Shown one piece after another: positions 21,353 through 32,078 of a stretch of DNA of 64,000 nucleotides. Source of the stretch: Hyaloperonospora brassicae. Taxonomy: Eukaryota > Oomycota > Peronosporomycetes > Peronosporales > Peronosporaceae. Positions within the stretch are counted from its first letter, which is position 1. Each line of letters starts with the position of its first letter. The position numbers were made by a program, and so were the translations under genes. Below the pieces are notes generated by a model, which saw only the letters and a program-made list of their open reading frames with translations, was not told the DNA's origin and ran no database searches. The stretch covers positions 1 to 64,000 of the forward strand of contig CANTFL010000126.1 in the NCBI GenBank assembly GCA_947650285.1, given 5' to 3'.

Positions 21353-23156
21353 TTGGCGTCTGCCGACCTTTTTCGTGCTGCTCCGTCTCCTGCTTCTTCG
21401 CTGCCGGTACAACTAGTGGCGTCCAAACTCGTGTGCATGCAGACCATGTGGGCGCTGTCCTGTGGCAGCACTAGTGGACAGCCGTCGACGCCCACTGCCT
21501 TCGAGAGTCCGCCCATGCGGCCAGTAGCTGCCACGAAGATCGGCTACGAGACGTTTCTGGAGAAACGAGCAGCGGCAGCAGAGCTGCAGCGAGCTGCAGT
21601 GACCCCAGTGACTCCACTGGAACGGGCACTGCAGGAGGACGATACGCTGGTGGCCAACCAGTGGCTGCAGGGGAAGAAGCGCGCGTCGCCAGCTATAGTG
21701 GAGACCGTGCAGCCACCTGATCGAGGAAGAGATCAGGCGACCAACCGTCGAGCCAGTCGCACGCTGTCTACGCTCGACCTGGACGAGCTGCAGCTGCCCG
21801 ACCTGCACGAAGCGCTGTGTTGTGTCTATTGCCGCCCTAGCACGTGGTCGCCTGCGTTTACCTCCCCAGGCGACTTTACGCTCAAGATGGCGTCGGTCTT
21901 TCCAACCAATGGCGAGATCTGCTTCCGCATTGCAGTCATGTGCAGCTGCGCGTGGTTCCTTCGTGACGGGGCGCGCGTGAAGCCCGTGTTGAAGCGACAG
22001 TACTACACGTCGTATGTTGAGCGAACGCAGCGCGAGGTTGTGCAGCTGACGGAAGCCCTGGCGCTTCAGTACTTGGGGCATTTTCTAGCGGAAAAGATGC
22101 CAGCGCATGGCGCACATGGTATGCGGAAGCAGCGAGGCGCTCGACGAGTATGGCGGAGAAGTGCTTCAGTTCCTGGATTCCGTGATGCAGATCACGGCCA
22201 TTGGCTTCAACCGACTCGTGACGCTACACGAACCCGTGTGCAATAACGTGCAGCTTCGAGATTTCTTGGGACTCGCGCTGAGCTACAGCGAGCAACCTGT
22301 CGTTGCAACGAGCTCCTGTGACGCGCGAATCGAAGGCCAAGACGGTAGTGCTTGTCGACCAGTGCTGCCCAGCGCATGGATGGACGCTAATCCGAGTACG
22401 TCGTCAGATGCCATTATCAGCGAACCATGGCATGCCATGAAGCGCTCGCCACGTGCTCGTAGCTACGACACCCGAAGCGTTCGCAGCGACTGGGACTCGC
22501 CGGTGCCGTCGCGCAGGTCGACTCAACCCGGCGCTGGCAAGTGCGTCCGCTACGTCGATCCAAGATCCTGGACCGAGGAGCCACCGAGTGGTGATGGATC
22601 GTTCACCGTAGAGATCACGAGCGTCTCTGTCGTCGCCGGCGTCGCTCGGTTTACCATTAGTGTGCTCTACTGTGCCAGTGGACGCCTCGAGACCACAGCC
22701 GTCGAGCGGCGCTACTCGGAGTTTGACGCGCTCGCGCGCGCGCTCGAGGCAAAAGTGCCGTCGCTCCAGCTCTGCAAGTGGCTTCCGCCCAAGACCGTCT
22801 TCTTCCGCACCCTCACGGTCCGCTCTCTCGAGCGTCGCGCGGCGTCGTTGCAGCGCTTTTTGCAGCACCTGCTTCAACTCCGCTTCCACGGCCTCCTCGA
22901 CGAAGCAGTGCCGCTAGCTGCTGAGCCGTCTGTCCGCAGCTTCCTCCACCTGCCAGCGGTCGAGTGGGTTGTCGTCCCATGGAGCAAACGGTCGCCTGCA
23001 CATGCGGTGGCACGTCGAGAAGACTGTGGCACAAACGTCTCGCGGTCCCCTACGGCCGCGTCCGAGTGGTCCCAGTGCGACAACACGTCGCCTCGACGCA
23101 CGTCGCTCGTCTCTCGGTCCGACACGATCTTTGTACGACGTAGCGACTCCATGTAG
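21353..23156 (+). CDS. PX-domain phosphoinositide-binding protein
   Basis: Two exons, 21353-22011 and 22133-23156, 560 aa. The strong donor TC|GTATGTTGAG and acceptor GCGGAAGCAG|CGAG give matching phase and join YYTS to EALDEYGGEVLQFL; read without splicing the gene would look frameshifted. An alternative acceptor at 22096 (GAAAAG) would add 12 residues. The C-terminal half has a PX domain (about residues 375-500): FTVEITSVSVV, ARFTISVLY, the basic ERRYSEFDALARAL motif that contacts phosphatidylinositol 3-phosphate, and the proline-containing KWLPPKTVFF loop followed by ERRAASLQRFLQHLL. PX domains target proteins to endosomal membranes. The N-terminal half is not recognised; a Ser/Arg-rich linker precedes the PX domain and the tail is Ser/Thr-rich. 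The final RRSDSM is probably exposed. Confidence 0.85.
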
Positions 23157-23216
23157 AGAGAGCGACAGACTCGAGCAACGTGACGACGGCACTAATGGAT
23201 GGCCAGCGCTGGTAGT

Positions 23217-23301
23217 GGTCGGTCGGTCGGTCGGTCGGTCAGTCAGTCGGTCGGTCGGTCGGTCAGTCGGTCGGTCGGTCGGTCGGTCGGTCGGTCGGTC
23301 G
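23217..23301. repeat. (GGTC)n tetranucleotide array with AGTC variants
   Basis: About 21 tetranucleotide units directly after the PX gene, two short runs of AGTC interrupting GGTC. It resembles the shorter array at 10897-10930. Confidence 0.85.
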
Positions 23302-23426
23302 GGTAATCTCGAGGAGCTCTTTGGTTTTCGCACATGTCGCAGATCTGTGACGGGTGAGAACCTCTGCAGTGTCATTGTTCATGCTAAACCACAGGACGAC
23401 GCAGTTCTTCCTAGCGCCGCGACCAC

Positions 23427-24180
23427 ATGGACGAGGCAGAAGTCGACGAGCTGCGGCACCTCACGGAGCGCGTGTGTGAAACCGTCGCGGCGTACGCTGG
23501 CGCGCAATTGGACGGTGAGATACAGCGACGATAGTGAGCGGTAGCGATAGCGCTTTGAAGTCAATGCGAGCGCTACAGGCAATGGAATGGACAGTCGAAG
23601 TTGACGCTCTCTGTCTGTTTCTCTGTCTGCCTCTCTGTCTGCCTCTCTCTGTCTGCCTCTCTGTCTGCCTCTCTGTCTGTTTTTTTCGTTCGCGACTCGA
23701 CGCCTCGACGGCTGCAGGTTCGCTCGAATCGATGCAGATACTGGAGACTGTGCTGGCGGCTGTGAACGCCAAGTACGTGGGCATGCGACGGGAGCTCAAG
23801 AGCATTGGCAAGTTGTCGAAGGTGTTGGAGGCTCGCGGTACGTTGTGGTAGACACGGGAACGACTGCGTATTGTCGCAGCAGTACAATCGTGACGTAGTG
23901 TCCTCCTTGTCACTGCTGTGTTGCTACTACTGCTGCTGCTACTAGCCGCTGCACTGCGGGAAAAGAGGACCGTCATTGACGACGTCGACGAGGAGCTGGC
24001 CGAGCTCGAGGATATGGTCGAGCAGCTCGAGAAGTACACGGAGTCTCTCGGTTCGTGCTCGTGCATGCAATGATTGGGTTTGTATGCCGTTGCGTGCTGG
24101 TGTCAATACTGACCCCCGCTCCTGCTACTGGTCCTGTCTTTTTGTACTGCGAAGAAGCCAAGTTTTATGAAGTGTGCTAG
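23427..24180 (+). CDS. BLOC1S2: BLOC-1 complex subunit 2 (BLOS2)
   Basis: Four small exons, 23427-23514, 23718-23837, 23946-24050, 24155-24180, all phase-1 introns; 112 aa. The spliced product is almost entirely coiled coil: ELRHLTERVCETVAAYAGAQ, SLESMQILETVLAAVNAKY, MRRELKSIGKLSKVLEAR, DDVDEELAELEDMVEQLEKY and EAKFYEVC. This matches the length and heptad pattern of BLOC1S2, including the KYxxM...L...L core and the C-terminal LExYxxxLEAK feature. BLOC-1 acts in endosomal sorting toward lysosome-related organelles and, with BORC, in lysosome positioning. Intron 1 carries a CTGTCTCTCTGTCTGC simple repeat (about 23608-23680). The start codon is the first ATG after the GGTC array. Confidence 0.85.
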
Positions 24181-24547
24181 AGGTAGAGAGGATCACGATC
24201 CGGAGGAGATGTAGGACGGCAGGCGACATGAGTTTGCCATTGTTGAGCGTCGCCATGTTAGTGTTTTGCCGGCCCGTCGCCACATACTTCGGCCTCTTTG
24301 TGCTGGACTTAGTAGTGCTAATCGTCAGAAAGTGGGGGCCATTCACTTGGGTTTCGTATGGACCACAAGTTGTGCTCTTTTCCCCGTGTTCTATTCTTAG
24401 CTCTGAGTGGAATCCGGAAGGTGCCTGGAAAACCGCTCATTGTCGGGCGGAAAGTGTCGTCTTGCGGGCCATTTCGTCACTATCGCAAACGCCACGTGCG
24501 TCACACACATACGGAACCGAGTGCGAACATACTGAGCGATGTCGACA
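24181..24547. other. Intergenic region between BLOC1S2 and Rac genes
   Basis: 367 bp with no gene; presumably holds the Rac promoter. Short frames there have no family features. Confidence 0.5.
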
Positions 24548-25500
<953 letters not shown>

Positions 25501-25790
25501 TAGCTTGTGGTGCCGTGCCCTCTCCGAGGCAGGGGCGACACGCAAGCGGATGGTGTATCTTGGACTCGTGCTTTGCACCCATTTGTGCCACCATGTGGTC
25601 GTCGACGGCCGTATCCTAAACTCGCTCGACGCTATTTTTGACGCACCTATTTTTGCGCGTACGTGTGTGTGTTAATTCGACATCATTATCACGAAAAAAG
25701 GGTCAGCTTGCCCTTTTGGTTTTATAAATAGCTGTTTAAACAACGAAACGCTCATTTGTCAAGTGAACAATTGATTCCACGCACACTGCG
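25501..25790. other. Intergenic region with promoter of the ABHD13-like gene
   Basis: 290 bp holding the Rac 3' end and, near its right end, the AT-rich core promoter of the hydrolase gene. Confidence 0.5.
25750..25765 (+). promoter_or_regulatory. Oomycete-type initiator element
   Basis: GCTCATTTGTCAAGTG lies 41 bp upstream of the hydrolase ATG and fits the oomycete initiator consensus (GCTCATTYYNCAWTTT-like) at the CA and flanking T positions. Position and match support a transcription start here; not tested. Confidence 0.6.
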
Positions 25791-27114
25791 ATGCCCGAGA
25801 GCTCCAGTCTGACGTCGTGGCTGCTGGGCGCGGCTTACACCGGTGGCGTGCTCTGCACAGGCGCTCTGTTCCTTCTGTACATGTACCAAGAGAAGCTGCT
25901 CTACTTTCCCACGATCCCTGGCGCTGCCAAGTTCACGAAAGACAATCCTCCACGTACGTAACGCAACGCAGTCCATGACTGTGTGCTCTTCTCTGGTACT
26001 CATTGCCCCTATGGCATTGGCAGATTATCGACACCCAGGCGAGTTCCACATCGACTATGAAGACCTAATGATTCCGTGCAAGGACGGCGTGAAGATCCAC
26101 GCGTGGTTGATGAAGCAAAAGAACCACTCGAGTCGTTTCACGCTCATCTTTTTCCATGGCAACGCCGGCAGTGAGTCCATTGCAGAGGATGCAGCCATAC
26201 TGCTGCAAAGGAATTCGGCGCTGACCTCGACCCGTTTTTCTGTCTAGATATTGGGTATCGCCTGCCGAATGCCGTCCAGCTGTACCGGAACGTGGGTGTG
26301 AACATTTTGCTTGTGGACTACCGAGGATTTGGTCATAGTGAAGGAGATCCAACAGAAAGAGGCATCAAGTTCGACGCAGAGGTGCAGGGAGATACGCTAC
26401 ACTCGTGAGTAGTCGTTGAATGATGATGCTAATCGCTGGTTGCTGTCGTGCGGTCGTAGGCTGTCGTGGACGCCATGTACGCCCGGACGGACATTGACAC
26501 GTCGAAACTCGTGGTGTTTGGCCGGTCGCTGGGTGGAGCGGTGTCGGTCTACCTCGCCGAGCGAGAACCTACAAGAGTACGTATCGACTGCTTATTATAG
26601 CAGCCGATGTAGTGCGTTGCTCACTCGCTCGTGTCATGTCATTGTAAAGGTTGCTGCCGTTATCCTGGAGAATACGTTCCTGAGCATATCCGCCATGGTC
26701 GACGCACTGATGCCGTTTCTGACGTACGTCAAGTTCCTGGTTCTGCGAATGGACTGGAACAGCGAGCTGGCCATTCAAAAGGTACAACAGCCGATCCTCT
26801 TCATTGCAGGAATGCAAGATGAGCTGGTACCTCACTCCCACATGGAGAAGCTTCGCTCCCTCGCGACCTCAAGCAAGCAAGTCGTGTGGCATCCCGTGGC
26901 GGATGGCACGCACAACGATTCGTGGCTACGTGGCGGCGACAAGTACTTTTCCAAGCTGCGGCAGTTTTTGGATACACTGAGTGAAGACAGCACGTGTTTG
27001 GCTCGCGACGACATGCGTGAAGACAATGCCGATGCTCCTCCGATCGAAGAGAATGCCATTCCAACGATGCTCCAGCAGCCACTGGTGAATTCCGTCGCCA
27101 AGAAGACGCAGTAG
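25791..27114 (+). CDS. ABHD13/BEM46-like membrane-anchored alpha/beta hydrolase
   Basis: Five exons, 25791-25953, 26024-26170, 26249-26381 (26248-26381 by phase), 26460-26576, 26650-27114; 341 aa versus about 337 for animal ABHD13. An N-terminal membrane anchor (LLGAAYTGGVLCTGALFLLY) is followed by the family block QEKLLYFPTIPG. The hydrolase core contains the oxyanion strand FFHGNAGNIGYRLPN, VDYRGFGHSEGDPTE, the nucleophile elbow FGRSLGGAVS (Ser), an acidic DELVPH site (Asp) and GTHNDSW (His), a complete catalytic triad. Exon 3 is ended at GAG|GTGCAG because this joins FDAEA to VVDAMYARTD as in ABHD13; the nearby GTGAGT would break the frame. The tail of about 60 residues after the core is acidic and not conserved. 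Substrate unknown; related proteins act as acyl-thioesterases or lipid hydrolases. Confidence 0.88.
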
Positions 27115-27151
27115 TAGAAATCCACAGCTGCTTCAAGACGGACCTCAACGC

Positions 27152-27206
27152 AAAACAAAAACAAACAAACAAACAAACAAACAAACAAACAAACAAACAA
27201 ACAAAC
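27152..27206. repeat. (AAAC)n microsatellite
   Basis: About 13 AAAC units in the 3' flank of the hydrolase gene, only about 40 bp after its stop codon. Confidence 0.9.
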
Positions 27207-27382
27207 CACACACGACCACAATGGCACAACCAGACGTTGTTTTCGGCTACTTTTTTTATTTTGGGACAGCTCACAACTCGTACGGACGTTGAAGTAACCT
27301 CTTTAACGCACGCTCATTGGCTGATAAACGCCACGCACATCCGACTCCCGTCCAAAACCTCACGTCGGCCACGCCGCAGATC

Positions 27383-27394
27383 TTTCACTTTCGA
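27383..27394 (+). promoter_or_regulatory. Possible initiator of the trifunctional enzyme gene
   Basis: TTCACTTTCGAA, 65 bp before the ATG, matches the YCAYTYY core of oomycete initiators. An ATTGG (inverted CCAAT) box lies about 70 bp further upstream, at about 27314. Suggestive only. Confidence 0.4.
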
Positions 27395-27458
27395 AGTAGA
27401 CGCCGAGTGCGCACTCACTCGCTCTTCGTGACTCGGAATCGGTTGCACGTGGCTGTCG

Positions 27459-29693
27459 ATGGTGCTCCCGCCGCTCGCGCTCGTGCGCCGCCTGGCGCTA
27501 CCGTCCACGCGCGCGCTGTCGTCGAGCGCGGCCACGTGGGGTGCGTTCGTGACCATGGAAACGCGTCCCAACGGCGTTGCTGTCGTGCGCTTGGACGACA
27601 AGGCGGCCCGAGTCAACACGATCTCGTCCAAGATGACGGCCGAGCTGACGGCCATGCTGGACACGGTCGAGCGCGACCCGCAGATCAAGTCGGTGGTGCT
27701 CATCTCGGCCAAGCCGGGCGTGTTTATCGCGGGCGCGGACATTGCCGAGCTGAGCGCGTGCCAGACGGAGGAGGAAATGCGCGCAATGTCGAGCGCCGGA
27801 CAGAGTTTCATGAACCGGCTGGCGGACTCGTCGAAGCCGTTTGTCGCTGCGATTGAGGGCTCGTGTATGGGCGGGGGCCTGGAAGTGGCGCTTGCGTGCC
27901 ACTACCGCGTGGCGGCCCAGAGCAAGAAGACGCAGTTGGCGCTGCCGGAAGTGATGCTGGGGCTCTTGCCGGGCGCAGGCGGCACGCAGCGCCTGCCGAA
28001 GCTCGTGGGCATCCAAGCTGCGCTGGACATGATGCTCACGGGCAAGAACGTGAAGCCCGACAAGGCGCTGAAGATGGGACTGGTGAACCAGGTCGCCGAC
28101 GTGTACGCGCTCGAGAGCGCCGCCGTGGCCGCAGCCGAGCAGCTGGCGGATGGACGGCTGAAGAAGACAGTGACAAAGAAGAAGGGACTGGTGAACCGCG
28201 TGCTGGAAGACACGCCGCTGCGGCAAGTGGTGTTTAAGAAGGCTGGCGAGATGGTGGAGAAGAAGACGGGCGGGCATTACCCTGCGCCCAAGTTGATTAT
28301 CGACGCTATTCGAACAGGCGTCGAGGATGGACTGGAGAAGGGCTTGGAGGTCGAGGCGGCCAACTTTGCCAAGCTCGGCATGACGAGTGAAGCCAAGGCG
28401 CTCATGAGCATCTTTTTCGGCCAGACTGCGCTCAAGAAGAATCGCTATGGCAAGCCTACTAAGCCTGTGGAGACGATGGCGGTGGTTGGGGCTGGACTGA
28501 TGGGTGCAGGGATTGCACAAGTCTCAGCGGCGAAGGGCGTGCGGGTGCTGCTGAAAGATCGCGATGCCGTAGCTGCGGCGAAGGGGGAAGATTATGTGCG
28601 CAGCAATCTCGAGAAGAAGGTGAAGCGCAAACGCATGAGTGTGTACGACCGCGACATCGTGATGGCGAACGTGGTGCCGCTGTCTGACGAAGATGAGGTT
28701 TGGAAGACGCACATGAAGAAGGCAGATCTTGCGATCGAGGCTGTTTTTGAGGACTTGACGCTCAAGCATCATGTTCTGTCGGATCTGGAGAAGTACGTGT
28801 CGAAGGAGTGTGTGATTGCGACGAACACATCGGCTCTGTCGATCGCTGACATTGCGTCGGCTTGCAAACGCCCAGAAAACGTGATTGGTATGCACTACTT
28901 CTCGCCTGTCCCAAGCATGCCGCTGCTAGAAATCATTCCTCACGCGGGCACGAGCGATGCCACTGCAGCGAAAGCTGTTGACTTGGGACTGCGTCAAGGC
29001 AAGACAGCTATTGTGGTCAAGGACGTGCCGGGCTTTTACGTAAACCGCTGCCTCGGCCCATACATTGCTGAGACGTTGGCCCTTGTTGGGGATGGCGTCG
29101 ACCCGGAGAAGCTCGACAAGCTCATGGTTTCATGGGGCCTGCCCGTAGGTCCCATCACTCTTGCTGACGAGGTAGGTCTCGACGTGGCCTACCACGTCAA
29201 CCAGACGCTGTCAAAGGCGCTTGGCGTCCGCATGGAGGGAGGCGATGCAAAGCTGTTCGAAGAAATGATTGGACAGGGCTTTTTGGGCAAGAAGTCGGGC
29301 AAAGGCTTTTTCGTGCAGCCTCCCACGGGCAAGAAGACGAAGAAGACCATAAATGCTGGTGCCATGGACCTTGTAAAGAAGTTCCAAAAGACTGATCTCA
29401 AGCTGAGCGACGACGACACTGTGAACCGACTCATCTCGCGCTTTGTCAACGAGGCAGTTTTGTGCGTGCAAGACGACATAATCGCGTCCCCTTCGGAGGG
29501 CGACATTGGCGCTGTGTTCGGCATTGGCTTCCCCCCTTTTATCGGCGGGCCGTTCCGTTATGTTGACAAAGTGGGTAGCACCCAGTTTACGGAGATGATG
29601 CAGCGCTTTGCCGATCAATATGGCGAGCAGTTTTCCCCGGCGCCGCTGCTGCAAGACATGGCCAAGACCAACAAGAAATTCCACAAGAATTAG
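27459..29693 (+). CDS. HADHA: Mitochondrial trifunctional enzyme alpha subunit (enoyl-CoA hydratase / 3-hydroxyacyl-CoA dehydrogenase)
   Basis: One uninterrupted exon of 744 aa. The N-terminus MVLPPLALVRRLALPSTRAL is Arg-rich without acidic residues, a mitochondrial presequence. Residues about 30-220 are the enoyl-CoA hydratase/crotonase domain: AGADIAEL, CMGGGLEVALACHYRVA (oxyanion hole) and PEVMLGLLPGAGGTQRLP (catalytic Glu). Residues about 335-520 form the NAD-binding dehydrogenase domain, with VVGAGLMGAGIAQVSAAKG, ATNTSALSI and HYFSPVPSMPLLEII (catalytic His). The C-terminal dehydrogenase domain has KDVPGFYVNRCLGPY, LPVGPITLADEVGLDV and GFPPFIGGPFRYVD. Together these catalyse steps two and three of fatty-acid beta-oxidation; a separate thiolase (beta subunit) is expected elsewhere. 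Length and domain order equal those of HADHA. The gene is intronless, unlike most of its neighbours. Confidence 0.96.
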   Translation: MVLPPLALVRRLALPSTRALSSSAATWGAFVTMETRPNGVAVVRLDDKAARVNTISSKMTAELTAMLDTVERDPQIKSVVLISAKPGVFIAGADIAELSACQTEEEMRAMSSAGQSFMNRLADSSKPFVAAIEGSCMGGGLEVALACHYRVAAQSKKTQLALPEVMLGLLPGAGGTQRLPKLVGIQAALDMMLTGKNVKPDKALKMGLVNQVADVYALESAAVAAAEQLADGRLKKTVTKKKGLVNRVLEDTPLRQVVFKKAGEMVEKKTGGHYPAPKLIIDAIRTGVEDGLEKGLEVEAANFAKLGMTSEAKALMSIFFGQTALKKNRYGKPTKPVETMAVVGAGLMGAGIAQVSAAKGVRVLLKDRDAVAAAKGEDYVRSNLEKKVKRKRMSVYDRDIVMANVVPLSDEDEVWKTHMKKADLAIEAVFEDLTLKHHVLSDLEKYVSKECVIATNTSALSIADIASACKRPENVIGMHYFSPVPSMPLLEIIPHAGTSDATAAKAVDLGLRQGKTAIVVKDVPGFYVNRCLGPYIAETLALVGDGVDPEKLDKLMVSWGLPVGPITLADEVGLDVAYHVNQTLSKALGVRMEGGDAKLFEEMIGQGFLGKKSGKGFFVQPPTGKKTKKTINAGAMDLVKKFQKTDLKLSDDDTVNRLISRFVNEAVLCVQDDIIASPSEGDIGAVFGIGFPPFIGGPFRYVDKVGSTQFTEMMQRFADQYGEQFSPAPLLQDMAKTNKKFHKN

Positions 29694-30001
29694 GCGCTGG
29701 TTCTGACATTGTCGGTAATTACACCGCCATGCACTGATAGCGATCCCGGATATGGACCATAGGCTGAAAGCAAGAGCAAGGCATATTTGATAAGTTTTCG
29801 TTCTGACGTGTAGCGCAAGTTGCGTCACTGTCGCATCTTCCATCCTTTGCAGGGCGATGCCACAGCTCGCAAGTGGGCAGCAGACGCGTCTTTGAACATG
29901 CTGTAGCTGCAATTGCGGGCCTGAAGAGCAAAGCTGATGGTGAATGCGCGTACGATGAGAGCCGACGTTTCTAGCAGCTCGTTTCGGTGTGTCTGTACGT
30001 C

Positions 30002-30206
30002 ATGGATCCGTCAAGCGCACGCACGAGCGCGACCGCTGTTTCCATGCTCATTGAGAAGATGCAGCAGCAGCAGCAGGTATGTTGACGTTGGTCAATCGAA
30101 ACAACGTGCACCTTCACATTTCGCCATGTAGACGTTCCTGTGGGCTGTTGCAGCCATGAAAGCAACCCATCGAGGCGCACGAACGAGGCAAAATCGACAT
30201 GCGTGA
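30002..30206 (+). CDS. Possible small two-exon gene
   Basis: An ATG at 30002 starts MDPSSARTSATAVSMLIEKM followed by a glutamine run (CAG repeats), then a good donor CAG|GTATGT at 30077. An acceptor at 30131 in matching phase leads to TFLWAVAAMKATHRGARTR and a stop (49 aa). A further exon near 30260 (SELAKFLRCITELR) is also possible. Not recognised; offered because the region between the trifunctional enzyme and RRM genes otherwise has no gene. Confidence 0.28.
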
Positions 30207-30539
30207 CGCTCTCTTCCTCCATCGAGACGTAAGCGGTCACTGCTGCTTTACGGCAGGCAGCAGAGCGAGCTCGCCAAGTTTCTCCGTTGCATCACTGAAT
30301 TGCGTATAGCATTTGCACACGTTCCTGTATGTCATTGTCATGGTCTGAATGAACCCATGCACCAAACGTACCTGTTGCAAGCACATGGCACAAGGACTGA
30401 CTGAGTCTGTGGCTCGAATGCTGCAGCAAGTGGCTACATCTGCTTCACGTTGTTTCTACTCTATTCGATTCGTCATAAATCGATCCAAACTCACCGCGTG
30501 CCCTCGGATCCACTTACCTTATTCGTTTGATTTGCCATA

Positions 30540-32078
30540 ATGGACGAAAGTTCCATCGCGTCCACGAAGCTCTACGTGGGCAACCTCTTTTACGGCCTCA
30601 CGCTGGAAGACTTGGAGGCAGAATTCGGCAAGGTCCGTCGGCCGCTTCCCTTCCTCCACGAGCTGCTCTGCCGCACTCGTGTCGTTCAAAGTAAGCGCTC
30701 TCCCGGCCAACAGGACTCATTAAAGCTGACGTTATTTTATCGTATTCGCTCTCCCTATTTTTGTATCGTGTACGTCGTTCCGTGTGTGTGTGTGTCGTTG
30801 TTTGGGCCTATTTTCGACCAGTTTGGACCGCTCGAGCAATGTGCTGTGAAAAAAGGCTACGCGTTCGTCCACTTCGAGCGGCTCGAAGACGCCGAAATGG
30901 CAGTGCAAGAGATGAACGACAAGGAATTAGGTGGCCGTCGCCTGCGCGTGGCCTTTGCCGTGTCGCACGGCTCGCAACGCCGCTACGACGGCCCACCGCC
31001 GCCTCTGCACGCAGTGCCCCCCGGCCCACCGCCGATGATGCAACCGCTGGACCCCATTCGGCCGTCGCCGCTGCTGCACAACCCGCGGATGGCCGTTAAT
31101 GCGTCGCCGAATTTGTTTGTCGCCAACATCCCGCCCCACGTCAAGATGAGTGAGCTCGACGACGCGTTTGCTCGATTTGGTGAAGTCAAGAACGTCAAAG
31201 TGCTGCCGCAGTCACGACCTGACGCCCCCATGTCTGCCTTTGTGGATTATACGGATGTATCGTCGGCGCAAAAGGCACACAGTACGACGATTGTCATGGA
31301 TGGACAGCAGCTGCGCACGGACTATAATTTCCGCAAGTACGTCGAATGAACGTTGCTGGATCATGGGGCTGAGTGCAAAGCTGATTGTATTGGTTTGTGC
31401 GTGGTGCTCTCTGTAGAAACAAAGGAGACGGACCGAAGCGCGTGGTAGGCAAAAGCCTTGACGGTAACTTTGATGGGGAAGAGCCACGCGGCAGGCGTCC
31501 GCGCTACGACTCGATTGACTCTCAATTCGTGAAGAAGAGCAAGTATGATGACGAGACAGAGGAACCGAGCCATCGTCGCCACCATCACCATAGCCACTCG
31601 AGTCGACACCATTCGTCGCGCCATAGTCGAGACGAACCGGAGGAACGGGGGCGCAGTGGATCTCCTTTGCCTTATCGTCACCACAGCAGCAGCAGCTTGC
31701 GTAGAGGCGAGGATCCCTCGAGACGCGAGCGCTCGCGGGACCATCCACCTTACGGACGCCCGGATGAGATGGACGAACTTGACCAACACGAACGCCGTTC
31801 GCATCACGCCAAATACTACAACCGGCGTCCACGGGGCGAAGAATATTCCGAACGTGAACTGGACAAGTCGCCGCCGCAAGAATTCCGTCGCCACAGTCGT
31901 CCGGAGATGCCAATGCGCCACGGATCGCGCCGCAGTCAGCGGGCTGACCAAAGCTGGTACGAAGAATGTGTTGGTCAATGATGTCCCTGTTTTCTTACTT
32001 TATGGTCCCAATCGTTGCTGGATTGGTTTGGTGCCCAGGTCGCCCTCCCACTCGAGGCCCCGCAGTCGTAGCCGCTAA
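30540..32078 (+). CDS. Two-RRM splicing-type RNA-binding protein with RS/His-rich tail
   Basis: Four exons, 30540-30632, 30822-31336, 31417-31956, 32039-32078; 395 aa, phases all agree. RRM1 (about 10-80): RNP2 LYVGNL, then LEAEFGK spliced to FGPLEQCAVKKGYAFVHFE (RNP1), a layout like SR-protein and RBM4-type RRMs. A proline-rich linker (PPPPLHAVPPGPPPMM) separates RRM2 (about 135-205): LFVANIPPHVKMSELDDAF, FGEVKNVKVL and AFVDYTD. The tail is highly charged, with a His run (HRRHHHHSHSSRHHSS) and many RS/RE dipeptides. The last exon, 13 codons plus a split codon, ends SPSHSRPRSRSR; without splicing the frame would stop shortly after SWYEE. RS tails are phosphorylated by SR kinases and direct proteins to nuclear speckles. 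Exact orthologue not identified. Confidence 0.87.

Noticed and set aside
22085..22140. Frameshift in the PX-domain gene
   Set aside because: A strong GTATGT donor at 22012 and a CAG acceptor at 22132 remove the frame change, so it is an intron.
27498..28520. 340-codon minus-strand frame
   Set aside because: It is the antisense shadow of the trifunctional enzyme gene, open because of GC-rich third positions; the protein is Arg/His-rich with no family match.
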